64,000 nucleotides of DNA. It comes from Atopsyche davidsoni (taxonomy: Eukaryota > Arthropoda > Insecta > Trichoptera > Hydrobiosidae). The translations under genes and the position numbers were made by a program. Below, piece after piece: positions 12,201 to 27,200 of the stretch. The notes under the pieces were generated by a model, which saw nothing but the letters and a program-made list of their open reading frames with translations, had not been told where the DNA came from and ran no database searches. Each line of letters starts with the position of its first letter. Within the stretch, counting starts at the first letter, position 1. The DNA is taken from assembly GCA_022113835.1 (NCBI GenBank), contig JAILWY010000007.1:10455001-10519000 (forward strand). Direction: 5' to 3'.

Positions 12201-15200
12201 AGTGTATTCTGATAACCAAATGTAACCAAAATATTGTTTCAATATTATACAGGGTGTCCAAAGAGAGTATCGGGTATTTGTTAGTTCAGTAAAACAAAAA
12301 CTACTAGTAATCAAGTATTATTTTTATTGTTTATTATAAGAATACAAAATGGAAAATTATATCGAAAAGATGATGTTATCCAAATGGTGACCGTTACGCG
12401 CTGCTGGCACTCTTCTAATCTAGAACAAAGATTAAGATAACACGCTGACACATAGCCCCCGATATTGCTGCCATTTCTGACCTGATGTTTTATTACAATT
12501 CCGTTAGGTTCGTCGGATTGTTCTCATAAACCCTATTTTTAAGGTATCTCCATACGAAATAGTCAAGAAGGCTAAGGTTGGGGCTTCTGGGAGGCCAGTT
12601 GATGTTACCTCTACGTAAATTAACCTTATTAGGGAATAATTCGTTAACAGCTTCAATTGATTGATTGGATGCATGGCAAGTTGGAACCACGTTCTTGAGT
12701 TGAAACCTTGAAACTCCTGCAACTCTGGACCCAAAAAAATTCGCAGCATATTGCAATAACGGTCACTGTTCACATTCACCCAATACTCTTTTTGGACACC
12801 CTGAATATAGATAAAGGTATATTAGAAAATGCTCGAAATATTAACTATAAATTATTTATTTTTGTATCGTGCTCATGAAAGCACTCCTCAATTTAATTTT
12901 TGTAACGTAATAATCCGAGATATGCATGACCACCTTGAACGTGACCACAGCTCAACATTGTCACAGTGTCACGTTCATTATAAATCATGCACGCTGACTG
13001 TGACATTGTTCAGTTGTGGTGTCTATTAACGCCTTCTGCGTAGAAGGCCGGATCGGTCCAAAATAACTTATCTCTAGAATATTCACTACTTCATCGACAG
13101 TCGCGCTGGGTACCCTGGCGATTTCGCATTTATTCCTTTTTAACTTTTCGTTAAAAAAAATAAACTATTTTGTATATAAACTAAGTGAAAACAACTAAAA
13201 TATAGGTAAAGATGGTTACTTTTTTCATCGTCCGTATGATGTTGAGGTACGAAAAAGTGATGATGAACATCGGCAGGATGAGTCCAGTTACGAATAGGAA
13301 GACGATGTACGTCAGGGCGTTTAAAGTCTGCTCCTCCCAGTTGATAGAGCAACTGGAACAAACAAATGCACAATTAACACAGATGACTTAATCAGTTAGA
13401 CATATGAATTAAAGATAAAATATTATCTTATTTTTATTTTTGTATTCCAAAATATAAGGAAACCTACTGTACGGTAAATCTATTTCATTAAGCATATTTT
13501 CCGATATACATATTTTTTGCAGTTACGTAAAACCACCCTGGACACAAATTAAGGGAGCTTTTTTTTAATAAAATCAATACTAAAGTAAAAACAAAGTATT
13601 TCTAAAAACATGCACAAAGCAATCTTTTGGGTCATAATCATAAAAATATAATAGAATATTCATATTTATTTTAGTTACATGATTCCAAACACAAGCCCAC
13701 GACCTTCAAATCTAATTATTATTTGTAATATTTACAGTTTGAAGACAGATTTTTTGTTTTTCTTTTTCAAAAAATTATAGATAAAACCTTAAACCACTTG
13801 TTCTTTTATATAAGTTTTTAATTTCTTCTTTCTTCGAATATTTCCAAGTATCATTTTTCGGAAACAGTAATGCGAAAATCTTCGGAGAATTCGACAACTT
13901 CCTGCCGGTAATTCCCGGCTGAAAAAAACGCAAATATTCTCAAACTTGCGTCTTAATGTAATACTGTAAAAAATACATAGATTTTGGTCAAGAGCTTAAA
14001 AAAAACGCGATTAATATTTAGAAATATTTTTTTGTTCTCGTGTCTGTAACCTGGCCGCGTTGGCTTGTGCAATCATTTATAAATGCACGTTTACACAGTG
14101 CGAGCTAGCGTACGAGTGCTTTCATAGTGTGAACGTATTATTGGGGCAAGTAGGAATGCAGCTGGCGTGAAAATTACTTGAAAATATTTTATTTTTACTG
14201 CCTACTTCTATTACACCTCATTGCAATAATTCAAAACATATTGATAAATATATCAAAATGTCCAAAACAATGTAAAATTCAAAGAAATGAAAAACTTGGT
14301 ATTTTTAAAAAATATATTATTTAGCTAAGTTGCGCGATGTGACACTGTCCGTTTTATATAATGATTTCGTTGGTTTGACATCACACCATCAAACTTGCTC
14401 TGTGTCATGCCAAAAACGACTGGCATGACACAGAACAGCTGTCTACTAGCACTGTGTAAGCTAGCCTCGGCGCTAAGTGTTTTAATTACACAGAGCAACT
14501 AAGAGCGGTTTATGCGAATTTAATAATACTTATTGTACGCTTGACGAAACTGTTTAAAGAAACGCTTTTACGAAAAAACATAATCGCCACAGGCGTTAAC
14601 TGTTGAGAAAATAGCTGACAGTAATCATTGTTAATTGTAATTCCGAAGGTAGAGCTGAGCAACTGATAAAATATTAAGTAAACTTAATTGCCAAACGAAA
14701 GTTATTTCACCAAACTTACCAGAACAAAAACACAGTAAAAATTTCTCGATACAGACGTACTTCTAAAAACAAGCACACTCTGTTGTGACTATTTAACTTA
14801 CTTGTTTGCAATGAAATACATTAAGAAGGTTAAAACTTTAATGTATAAAACTTTAACTGAAATATTTTAAATTTGAGAATTTCGTTATCTGCTCCGGAAG
14901 CAGTATGCCTGAAAAGTCTTGTTGCTGAAATTCAGGAGAAGCGATATTTTTAGGAGATTGTTTAAAATCTTATGCAAAAAAAACACACATTTTATTTTTA
15001 ATATTTAAAAAAAACCTTTATTGGATATTGACAGTATTCAATACAGAATATTTTAGTTTTTGTTAAAGATTCAATCTAAAATTTGCTTAGTCATTATAAA
15101 CAAGTTTTGGTAAAACATTAATTGGCGTCTTTGCTACGTTTAATAGATTTTTTATATATTGTTATATCCAAAGAGATTTGAAAAATTGTGCTAATATTTA

Positions 15201-18200
15201 TTACAAAAATAAGGTATAACGGTTCCACACTTGCATACAACTATTCAAATTCTCGTTCAGCTCTAGAGCCGCAATAGTTAATTGGACACAACAACTGCCT
15301 GCGATAACCACGGAGTTGAAGATTTAGATATAATATTATGAACTAAATATTTTTCTTTGAATCATTTGATTTGTATATTTATTTTACTGGCGCACAAAAT
15401 TTGTCAGAACGCTTATTCAGAATATTATGATTGAGAATAACGCAGTACCTAGGAGATAGCTCGAAAGCCCAGAAATTGTACGGATTATGTCTCTGTTCGT
15501 GTCTCTCGAGAAGCCGTGGACATAGTTTGTGTCAGCTGGAGGCTGGAGCGGTGCCTGTGGACAGAGCTTGTTTGTCATCTCGCTATAGCCTTGTTCGGTA
15601 GATTTCTATCAAGGGTGGGGCTTACCGAGATACCCCCAACATGGTAACGCGGTAAATCTCCACAGCCAGGCTGATCCTATTGTGCAAGGAAATTGTTGAA
15701 GTTTCAGCCTTGGCACTGGATGCCTCTGAGCGTTGAGATAATAAAACGCTATCTCACTTGGCTCACTCTACAAGAGTACAATTATAAACGTTCAATATAA
15801 TTTTATTAAAAAAAAAATTATATCTAGGTATGACATCTAAATTATGCTCGGTGATTAGCGATCGATATACTATTTTAAAAAAAAATTATTTAATCAATTA
15901 TTTAAAATATACTGTACATTTTAAGTGTAGATTCAAAAAATGGTACGTATAAATCCTAAGGGGTCGATTTTGATTTTCCGGGGTTCTACGTAAACCGATC
16001 CTATTCAGGCATGTCATAAATATTTCTATGTTCTGTATGTTTTGTGTATTTAATAGTAAAAGTTAGTTATTTCATATTACATAGTATTGTAAAGTCTAAA
16101 CGATCTGATTTTTTTAACTCTACACTATTTACATATCTCTACTCTATCGTCTGTAAAGCAAATCTGATGCTAGTATGATTAGAAAAATTCAATAATAAAC
16201 TAGTAGGAATCTATAATAATAAAAATAAAAATAACGATGTTCGGAAACCTCAAAGTATTATTAACTCTGACTAAAAATCTTTTCCTTATCTTCGATTTAG
16301 AGATATGTTAATATCAAAAGTATCTAAAGCTTTGCACAAGGGGTGATGTAGAAATCAAACGCCAATCCTTCAGTAAGTGATAGTGAAGTTCTAAGCAAAT
16401 CAATCAACGTCAACCAACAATCATTGTCAATTCCTTTCTTCGTTTCAATCCCCGTTCGAGTCTCTACGGGGTATTGAATGGACGTCGCAATAAAATTCAA
16501 TTTCAATGACTGTATCTATTTATCACAAGAAACATGTTCATGTCACTCAACAAAATCACACCCCATCTCAGAGGGAATGCGGATTTGCTTCGACTCCAAC
16601 CAACACCACCTCACGAGGGCTTACATTTAAACATTTAAAAAAATAAATAAACATAATATAAGCGAAGAGTGCCTGCGAGTCCTGAAATATTTTTCTAGTA
16701 GCTTATGTACATCGATTCCTCGTTTGCACATAAAAAACTATATTCTTAATAAATTACAGCACTACTGTATGTGTGAAAAGTGTTGATTTTTTCAAAATAT
16801 TAAATTATACACTTTGGCTAAAGTTTATACAACGTTATAAAACGATGTTATATATTTTAACCCATTCCTTTTAACGCAAGAAGGTTTCCGTCAGGGAAAG
16901 ACATTTTATCGTCGTAAAAGATTTTTCGGGGATAAATTCATTTTCAAAGAAATTAACAATGATTAATATGAAATTATCAACAACTTTGAAATTGCCTGTT
17001 AAAAAGTTACGCTTTAACCAAAGGCCTTTCAATTCCACTTCTACCGAAAACCAAAACCTTCAAAAATATTGGCAATCGCTAATGTCTAAATAGAACAGGT
17101 AACCTCAAAAAATTTCTATAATAATTCTTCAATTCATTGTTTTGATTCATTCATATACGGAGGTTAAAAATATTTTCAATTGCGACTAAATATGCATCAC
17201 AGAAACTTTCGTATTTGGGGTAATTTAAATATTTTTAAAGCATTAAAAAATACTAGGCCTACGTGGAAAAAAACCTACGTCGATAAGCATCTGCGTAAGA
17301 TAATCTCCAACCTTACAATTCAAAAAGCTCTACTTCCATAGTTATGTGCGCATACTTGAAGCAAGGCTTGAAAAGTTAACTAGTTTTAATTGTGTGTGCT
17401 CATGTAGGTATGTTATATTCATAGTTTCAAACTTATTTCATTTTCCGAGTAGAAGCACATCTGTAATGAAGTGCAGGTACGTAAATTACTCAAAACTTAC
17501 AACATTAGTTCTGCAAGAAGAAACTTTCAGGTACACATATTAAATTGCAACTCTACGAACTTGATAATTGTTACATATTTCTAAGATTATTCCTAACATA
17601 TTATTTAGTAAATTCAATATTTTTGACAGAGAGTACTTGGTGGAATTCCATTTTAATATTTTGAATAAAAATACTTGAGTGATTTTCCACATTTTTGTTT
17701 TTATTAGTGACCGGTTTCGCCAACCTTTCACGTTGGCATTATCTCTGTTTGATAATGCCAACGTGAAAGGTTGGCGAAACCGGTCACTAATAAAAACAAA
17801 AATGTGGAAAATCACTCAAGTATTTTTATTCAAAATATTATATTATTTAGTGTTACATATTACTAGATTAAATTCAATGATTGATGAGAAAGCACCATTG
17901 TGAAAAAAAGACTGCGTATCTATATCATTAAAAATAGTTAAAAAAATATTGAAACAGGACCCCGGATTTAAAATGATTTTTTTTATTTTTTTGTATCTGA
18001 CGCCATCTATGTATAGATCCCGGCATCAAAATAGCGTAAATCTTATTGATAAATCGTGCGACTTGCTATTTACGTACAAAATTCAATGTCTCTTGGAAAC
18101 AAAATAAATAAGAAATTATATAATTTCTTAATGATGAGTATTTTTTTCACCAAGAAAATATCTAATTTACTCATATTTCATATGCTATATATATAATCGA

Positions 18201-21200
18201 AAATATATACGCACAAGTAAATAATATATTGTACATGTACAGTAATACCCCGCTTTACGCGAGGGATACGTTCCGGAAAAAATCGCGTTAAATGAAATTC
18301 GCGTATATCGGGGTGTACGATTAAACATACATACTCTAAATTTAATATAAAAAAATACGAATCATTTGAATCAATCACTTTAATTCTAAGAACACTTTAT
18401 GCAGTATTACATGTTATTTATACTGAAAAATACATCTATTTCCTTTTGGGTAGCGTTTCTTTTACGTTCACGTAAAATACGTTTATAACACCCAACGCTG
18501 TTTTTAATTGTTAAGAAAAGTCAATGACTACATTATGTTCATACACATTCTTAAAATAAGAAATTCGCGTAATGCGAAGCATTTCAACGCGAAATTTGAA
18601 ATTCGCGTTATAGTGAAACCGCGCATAACGGGGTCGCGTAAATCGGGGTATTACTGTATAGGTACCAAAGCACCCTATTATGCGTGTTGGTCTGCCGAAT
18701 GGCCTCATACCCCGAGAATGTCTCGACTTCCATGTTGCCAGCCTGATTACGTAATTAATACTGAAGTATTTGGTGGCGCCGAAGGATGTTACTGTGGTGA
18801 AGAGTAAATGATCAACTCTGTATGAAGGTGTTCCTTTACTGAAAGTATCGAATTTCAATTAACAAAAGCAAAATCCTGAAGTATCGATATCCCGAAAACA
18901 ACCCCTGAGAATATTATACCTGCTTTCTGAATAACCTTGCACAACACTTTTACTGGTGGTGAACCTTTGTTTTAATTATGCGGTATATATATTTTTATTA
19001 CTAAGAGTATCTGTACCTATTTTTGTTATAATTGATAACGTATCGTATTTCTTTAAATTAAAGTTAAATATATTAATTTTGTGACAAAGACGTAAACGTC
19101 TCTATTGCATCTTGATACTAATCCCAACATTGTCTCATCTTTGAGATCGGGAGAAGATTATAAAGTCTATAAATCTGATTTGAATATTTTATTTAAACCT
19201 TTTAGTATGTAAAAATTGCCATTTTGCTAATTATCATTACATAATGTTGTATAAATGGACTTTGTTTTATCTTAAGTTTTCTCATCGTTACATGAAAAAT
19301 CATTGCTTTCTTTTGGGTTACCTGTCCGACTTTTTTTTTCAGCTTGCGCTTCTGCGCTTTGAGAGAAAGCTTTGTCTCTGTAATAGCTCGTCTGATCCTG
19401 ACTTGAACTAGAAAAGTAATCTATCGAAAGTCACTTCCATCCTATATGCTAAAATATTAGCAAGGCAAGGAAAATCAGCTTTTTTAAATCATATTGTCAC
19501 TCTCGGATTTTTTTATACAGGATAAGTGAGTGAGACTCCAAATGGAAAAAAAATCGTTTATCTCCATATTTTAACAACGAAAATCATATTTCCAAGCTAT
19601 CGCTTACAAAATAAAAGATTATCAAACAAATAATTTCAATCTATAATTTTTTCATATTGTATTATAAAGCAAGTATTTATACATTATTATACTCTTGCTT
19701 GTAATTTGACAAGAAGTAATTTACTTGAAACTTAGTACACATAAATTTATCTATAAGGAGAGGTCAAATAACCTAATATTACTTCGGAAGCAATTACGCG
19801 TATTATTATACAACCTTAAAATTATGGATTAACTTATGTGTCCAATATCCAAATATTAACTTTTGAAATATATCACTACTACGATGTTCTGCTTGTTGAT
19901 ATTTATATATGATACCACTATGGATCGTTAGTAGAAAATTACTCGTTAAAAGATCTTAACATTATCTTATAGCAACTTACTTACTTCAGGGTAACGAAAC
20001 TTAAGCTTTGTATAGCATTTGCTAAGGTAACGAGGCAAGCTTTTTTCGGAAAGTTAATATTTAGATACAGAGCCACAACTCTCTTGTTAACTAAGTATAT
20101 TGAATAATAACGGTGAGTAGATGAGAAATTCCATCTAAAATCGCAAAATTATGGAGTGTTTCATTAAAATAAATATAAAAAGCTTAGTTACAATAGAAAC
20201 ATCTGTCCGAATGGTATCTTATCTAAAAAAAATGAGACCACCCCACAAATACGAGTGGAACTGAAACTACTTTTATATAACTTTTTTTTCCACCCCGCAT
20301 TATTGTATTTAATAATTTAATTTATTCGGTTAATACTTGTTTTTTTTATTTCTTCATAGATTCAATTCAAATCATCAAGATGATTGTATTTACAGTGAGT
20401 TTTAATATTTATTTTGATTAAGCTCTTGCGACACACCAAATTTTCAAAATTCATTGTATTTGTCCAAATTAACATATTTAAGTATCGTTTACAAAGTTGT
20501 ATCGTTGGACTTATATAAGCGTTGTATTGAAATTTGTTTTTGGGTATAGATTAGGATTCGGGGAAATCTGAATATTTAGTGGGTTTGAACACAAGGAATG
20601 TCTACAGAAAACAATTATTGAGCGATTCGTATGACTGGATTTGAGAAGTTGGGGGGAGCTTACCTGAGCTTAGGGGTGTTTACCTGATGTTAGCGGCTTC
20701 GTTGACGTACCCACCCCAGCCGAAAAGTGGGGGGGTGGTGACCAGCAGGGAATACAGCCAGATGCAGAACACGGAGCAGGACGCTCCTCTCATGCTCAGG
20801 TGTCGGGAGACCAGAGGCCGAGACACCATCAGGTACCTCTCGAACGACAGCACCGTCAGCGTGGTGATGGACGTGATACCTGCAAGACGATCATTCCCTC
20901 AGTACACAAGAATTAAGATTAAACCACACGTGTTTTTAACAAAAAAAAAGGTACTTGTTTTTTATCCGACCACCAAAACACTTGTACCTAACCTAACCTA
21001 ACCCAACGAATCGAGCGGTCATGGAAATCTGCAAAGGAACGAAATATACGCCACAGCTGGACTCATCGTCATATGATAGATTCTTATCTCTGCGAGTACA
21101 TATACATACAGATAAAAAACAAGTACCAAAAAAAAACCTTAAGTTGTCATAATATATTTTTTACTAATATGATTATTGTACCAGCTATGTCAGCTTGGGG

Positions 21201-24200
21201 ATGTAGGTTCTCGAATCCTACACAAGTCACGATGATATTTTATATGAGAGTTTCTTTAAAATCATATTCAATGCGTGAAAAAATGTGTCTAATCATATTA
21301 GTAAGTAATATAAGCCTGTAAAGGTAATTAAAACGCACTCAATTGACGTTCAATCCACAAAATAGACATATATTTAATTTTAACTAAAAAAAAATTATAA
21401 GTTATCTGTCGGAAAAATCACTTCGAGAAATTCAATTCCACTAGAGAAGTCGTAATTTTTTTTTCAACACAACCTTGTGGTTTAATTGAATACAAAAAAT
21501 GTGGTATAATTAAAATCCGATCTTTTGTTCATTGTGTCATGCGAGAATTTATTGAACATTTAAAAAAATATATTATTATATTAAATAATTTATTTTATTT
21601 TCATAGTGTTATTAAGAAAATAATATCAGAACTGGGGTTTTAATGAATATAAAGCTATAGTATTCTCTGTATTGTGGATATGCTGTTTATTATTACAATA
21701 AAATAAAACCAAATGGTTTTGGAGACTACGTTTATTTTGCTTATAGCGAGAGCTCTTTCGCCGAACACGGCATCTTCAAGACTGAGACTAGAGTCTTGAA
21801 GATGCCGTGTTCGGCGAAAGAGCTCTCGCTATAAGCAAAATAAACGTAGTCTCCAAAACCATTTGGTTTTATTTTATTGTTATAAAATGGAGTATTACAA
21901 AATAAATACCAGTTCCATTAACTGTTTATTATTCTTTTAGGACTGGGTAGTTAGTTATATTGGGTTTACTAGGTTTTTTCTGATTCTGAAAAAAGTTAGA
22001 CCAAGAAGTTAGCGTGCTTAAAGAAGAGTCTTTGGAAACTTCAAGGAAACTGAACGAATCTTTTTTTTACAGTAAGAATTAAAAATAACATGTAATTTAT
22101 TATTGTCCAACTTCAATTCAAACTTATGTTTGTCGTAAGAATCAGTGACTAGTTCCTTGAAAAGAGTGGATTTAAGAATCCTTTTACGCAATCGTAAAGA
22201 TCCCTTCACTGGTTTACGCAAAACGGTTTGAAATTCTCTGATCTGTTATAAATATTGAAAATCAAACAAAGAGACTAATATGTGAAACTAAAAATGCTTT
22301 GTATTTATTTATGTCTGCTACAAAAGCCGCAAAGCCTTTGAAATCATGGTGGACATCTGAATAAAGAGTGCATACTGGAATTTGTTTTTTGTTGTGTTGT
22401 GAGTTTGTTTTTTTGTGTTTGGTCTGAAAATGTTTTTATAACCCGCTCATAGTCAAATTAGTCGTAACAAAAGGTAATTGGACTTGTGATGGACTGTGCA
22501 ACTTTTGAATTTATTTATTAAATTATGGTTCGAATATTTAATTATATTTGGACAGCGCTGGGCTTGAAAAAAGCATATAAATCAAAATAATACCAAATTG
22601 TATAGTTTTAATCAATAAATTAAATTATATTAATGAAAATATGTGCTTTTACAGATTAGTACATACAACTGATAATATTTAAAATTTAAACACCAAATAT
22701 GGCTATCTAAATGGATGACGATTGTTTTCTGTTCGTGAGCACTTTCGCCCTTTATTGGTTTTGGACTTATTCAAAGACTTCGAGAGATTTTTGAAGAACA
22801 AAAGCGCTCACAATCAAAAAAAAAATCGCTATCTCCAAGTCAATTTTCAAAACAACGTGTACCCATCCTTTAAAAAGGTTATATAAATAATAGAGTGGTA
22901 AAATTTCGTTTAGAACAAACTGATGTTATTGAATATATTTTCAGATAATTATTCTATCATTCCATTTTGTTACTTTACTCTTGAATATAATATTCAATTG
23001 CTTTAAAGTTTTAAATAGTCCTAAGATCTTATAAACACAAAGAGAATGAAAATCAAAACAGGTTACATAAATAACTCTTCGATATATTTACTATTTTGGT
23101 CTTTCCTTGAAGGTGGAGTATTCATGGACAAAGCCTAAATACAGGCCTTGTAAGCGATTTCCGTACTAAACACCCATTTCGTAATGTCAGGGAGAACGAA
23201 TATATAAATGTAAATTGCATGAATATATAATAAAACGAATTTTCTTCGAGACGTTCTCTGTATTCCACTTATATAATACAGCTCAACCTGCAAATCTAAA
23301 AATCTTCTAAAGGTGCTTTTTATTACTTTCGCTTCTTATCTCATATAACACGAATTTTTTGATACTCCATCCAAATTTCTGCTACCTTTTTTTTCCTGAA
23401 AAATTAAGAGCCTTGCTACCTAATTGCGAAAAATTGGAGGATGTTTTAGATTGCGTTTTGGCTTGGAATCCAGAGCACATAAACGTAATAGGGGTCGTCC
23501 TGTTGTTAATCTTTCCAAGCTTCTGGCTCACGAAAAGCTCTTGGCTCTCAGAATAATGGCCGAGAGACTGTCATGGCGTTAAGAGTATCTAGCTTGATCT
23601 AAGACCACCTAACTGAACAGGATGCTGTGAGAGAAAAACCTATGGCGACAGCAAAGAGAAAAAAAACTTTTTTAAGTTTGCTTATGCTATAATAGTAGTT
23701 TTTTCATTGGTATATATCTTATAATCCGTGAAAATTATGCTGATTTGAGTATCTGTATTTACCATAGCCATGCAGTTTTCCAAAATATTTGGCTTGTAGG
23801 TTCAGTGATATAAAAAATGAACTGAAGCATTTGTTATTTTTCATTGCACTTAAAAACTAGGTTTTCATATTTTAAAACAGTCTAAATCGTCCCACAAAAT
23901 GTACGAACAAAGCATTTTTGTATTTTTTTGTGAACACGTGAAAATAGGACAAGTTTTGACTGTTAAACTTTTCAAACAAAACTACAATGTTTGCTATTTT
24001 TACTTTACGTTGCTCGTTTAGCAAGGCAGAAAATATGCAGAGGCAAGTCTTTTTTCTATTTTAAATTTGAACATATTTTTTGTTACAATTTCGTATAAGT
24101 AAAAAAAAATTGATTTCAAAAGTATATGAATAGGCTTAGTAGGAAGGAAGTAGGTAATGAATTTCATTTACCAAATGGTATGAACGTAAAAACTTTAAGA

Positions 24201-27200
24201 ATTTTGGGATCATTATACAAATATAAACTAAGGCGCTTATTCATAGCAAAAAATCCTTTTGAAGAGAATTCTCTGTATTTAGCTATTTTCAATACTAAAC
24301 TTACACAAGTGTAATCAGAAGCCTTAAAGCTGGGCAGTTTGAAAATATTTTTAAAATTATGTTACTATTTTCGACCAATTTTGTTGGCACCGCGAAAATT
24401 CATTGAATTATGAAAAGTATGAAGGCAATCTGCAAAAGCCTTTGAAAAGCTAGTGTGCAAATATTTGTAGACTCCTAACCAACTATAAATTTATATTTGT
24501 GGTTTTACAAACTAAACTAGGCTATCGTGTAGAAAATAGTAAACTTAATTTACATGTCAATAAATTTAATCAATATTGACTTATTGGAAACATTACACCG
24601 GAAATACCCATCACTATAAAACAGCTGGGGAATGCATTGGAAGAGGTTCTGCTGGCAACGGAATATCCTTTGATCCGAATAAAATGTCTGATCGGAGAAA
24701 ACACCCTTTCAGTAAATACGTTTCAGAATCTGATTGTACTAGAGGCAAGTTCTCTTTCAAGGCAGCTCCAACCATTCTGCAATGTCTGAAAATAATTGAT
24801 CACGTTTATTGACACGTAAATATCGTATAATATATTACCTTCAAGTAATGAAATCATGATGAGCTTAATTATTGATCACTGAATTATTTACCTCGGTGAA
24901 AACGTTCTAACTCCACCTGTTACTAAATTTAATTATTTTGCGCACTTTCTTCTGCAATTCACTAAATAAATAAATCAAGTATAATATGAACGTAAAATTC
25001 TTGTATTCAAAATATTTATTGTTAGTTGTTATTAGTAGTAGTTTCAACAGTTCGGCTCGTGCAAGGGTAGAGTATTAAAAACCTGCAACTTCGTCCTAAA
25101 ATTTTACCTGTGCTATAAAAGGCTTACCCCTGAAATACCCCAACATATAAACAAATAAAGAGTAAATAAACATTAAAATGGCTTCACAACACAGATAAGA
25201 GTATCCGCGTATAAAGAGTCGGTAAAAATCTTTTACCTCGTAAAACTTTACTCCTAATACCTGACTTGCTGCTAAGACTCTGCACTGGGAATTTAATATA
25301 TCAACAGTAAGTAAGGAGATAACAAACGTTTGATTTGTGAGCACTTTTGCCTTTCAATGGCTTTTTCAGACTCTAGATGCATTGAAAGCGCTCTGCATTA
25401 AAATTTGTAGTAATATCTCAATTATTTGACTATTGACTATCTAAAATTTTAAATTTTCTTGGGTTTTTTGTTGTAATTACTATATTATGGAATTTTCGGA
25501 TGTTGTATTATAATATTATATTATATTATGGTATTGACTTAGAATAAATAAATCGCGGCATGGGTTCAGTATTTTTTAAAATCAGCTCTGCCTTATGATT
25601 CTAATACAAACTGCATTAGGTTAATAAATATTTACTTAAGCAAAAATATAAAAGCCTGTCGCATTTTAGGAATATACACGAGTGATAAATGTTTCTTTAC
25701 AACTCTGCATTGCTTCCTTTATTTATTTTCTACGTCAGATTAAAAAGCAAAAATACAGCACAGTTCGTAAATAGGAATGAAAATTTATTATAATGAATTC
25801 CTTTTGAGAAACACTAGACTAGACTCCATACTCAAAGTAAATCTTAAAGGTAAGAGGAAGGTGCTCTTATTAGCTTAAACATCTGCATAATTTTTTCTAC
25901 AGACAGTTTCATACATCACTCACAACTTGAAGCATCAAGTGACTAAAAGCATTCCAACTTAATATTTATAAGAAGTGCACAGTTCTATGTATTATAATTA
26001 TTTAGAAATTTTTTGAATAATATTTTTCAATAACCTGTTCTTTGTTTGTTTATTGAAACTTGAGCCAACTTGAAACATTGCAATGACAGGTTTTTATGTA
26101 CAGACAAAATAACTTTTGAACATATTTAAAAAGATTTTTAGGTCAAATAAAATAAAATTTACCAATTTATGCACAACAGATGTTTGTAAAATAACTTTTC
26201 GACAAAAATGTTACTAAGTTCTTTAACTTTTATAATTTTTTTTAAGAATTCCACTGTGAATTTCACGCTTACCGGATACATCGCGACATAAAATTTTAGT
26301 TTTGTAAAAGTTAGATACTTTACCGGAAATGCTTTTGGAACACTCGGCGCTATCTCTGAACGAAATCTGGATCTTTTATAAAATTTAACAAGTGACACGT
26401 TGAAAGTTTCACCCCTACTTAAACATTAATCGATCTACAAGTTCCTAACAAGCCTTCTCTGTTCACCCTATCTTGTTATTTCCGCCTAGGTTTATTTATT
26501 GATTCAATTGTAAACACATGTGGGAAACCTGCTGATAAGGTATTGCTTTACCTTCAGAACTACGTGGAGTTAGAATTAGATACGACTCTATGAATATGTC
26601 AATATTGCTCGAAACATCTAGATAACTTTGAATCATTATTGTATTGGAACGATAGTGAGTGGTGATAAATTAAATACCATTTTTTTATATATATATACAT
26701 TAATACATTATATATTTATGATTCACTAATGAAAGACGAGGTTTCTTTTTGAAACGTATATAATATAAACAAAGCCATACCCTTCGGCTATCGCGGTTCA
26801 GTGTTATGACCAATCAAACAATTGTAGCTCTAGTGAGTGAGAGATCTAGACAAGTGAGTAATAACAATTAATATTCATTCCAACTTCTTATTAAAGAAGA
26901 GTTGTGCAATTCCACATTACTCCTACAGAGTGGATCCAAAAAAAGTATGGAAATTACAATACAATTCAAAACCTCATATTTTTAATATATATTTGGTTTT
27001 GAATAAATCGTAGCATAAAGATAAGTCTGAAATCGGTAAAAAATACATATTAATTTTGTTTGTATAATGGGCGTCGATGTAACAAAACAAAGAAAAAAAC
27101 AATCTTTGAGTAGAACTGAAGCATTTTAGTAATTTAAAATTCCCTGAAGCGTCAGCAAACGTCGAACAATAAGATCTCTAGCCTTGGAGACGGAAGAAGC

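Noticed and set aside
17700..17790. Active hammerhead in family A arms
   Set aside because: The core has U for C3 and A for G8, so cleavage is unlikely even though stem II, GAAA and CCGG are intact.
17540..17903. Two ORFs on opposite strands with the same first 22 residues
   Set aside because: They are mirror images created by the perfect palindrome, not proteins.
18508..18858. Overlapping ORFs of 99 and 115 codons
   Set aside because: They run across the end of the Tigger-like MITE into flanking DNA; no domain.
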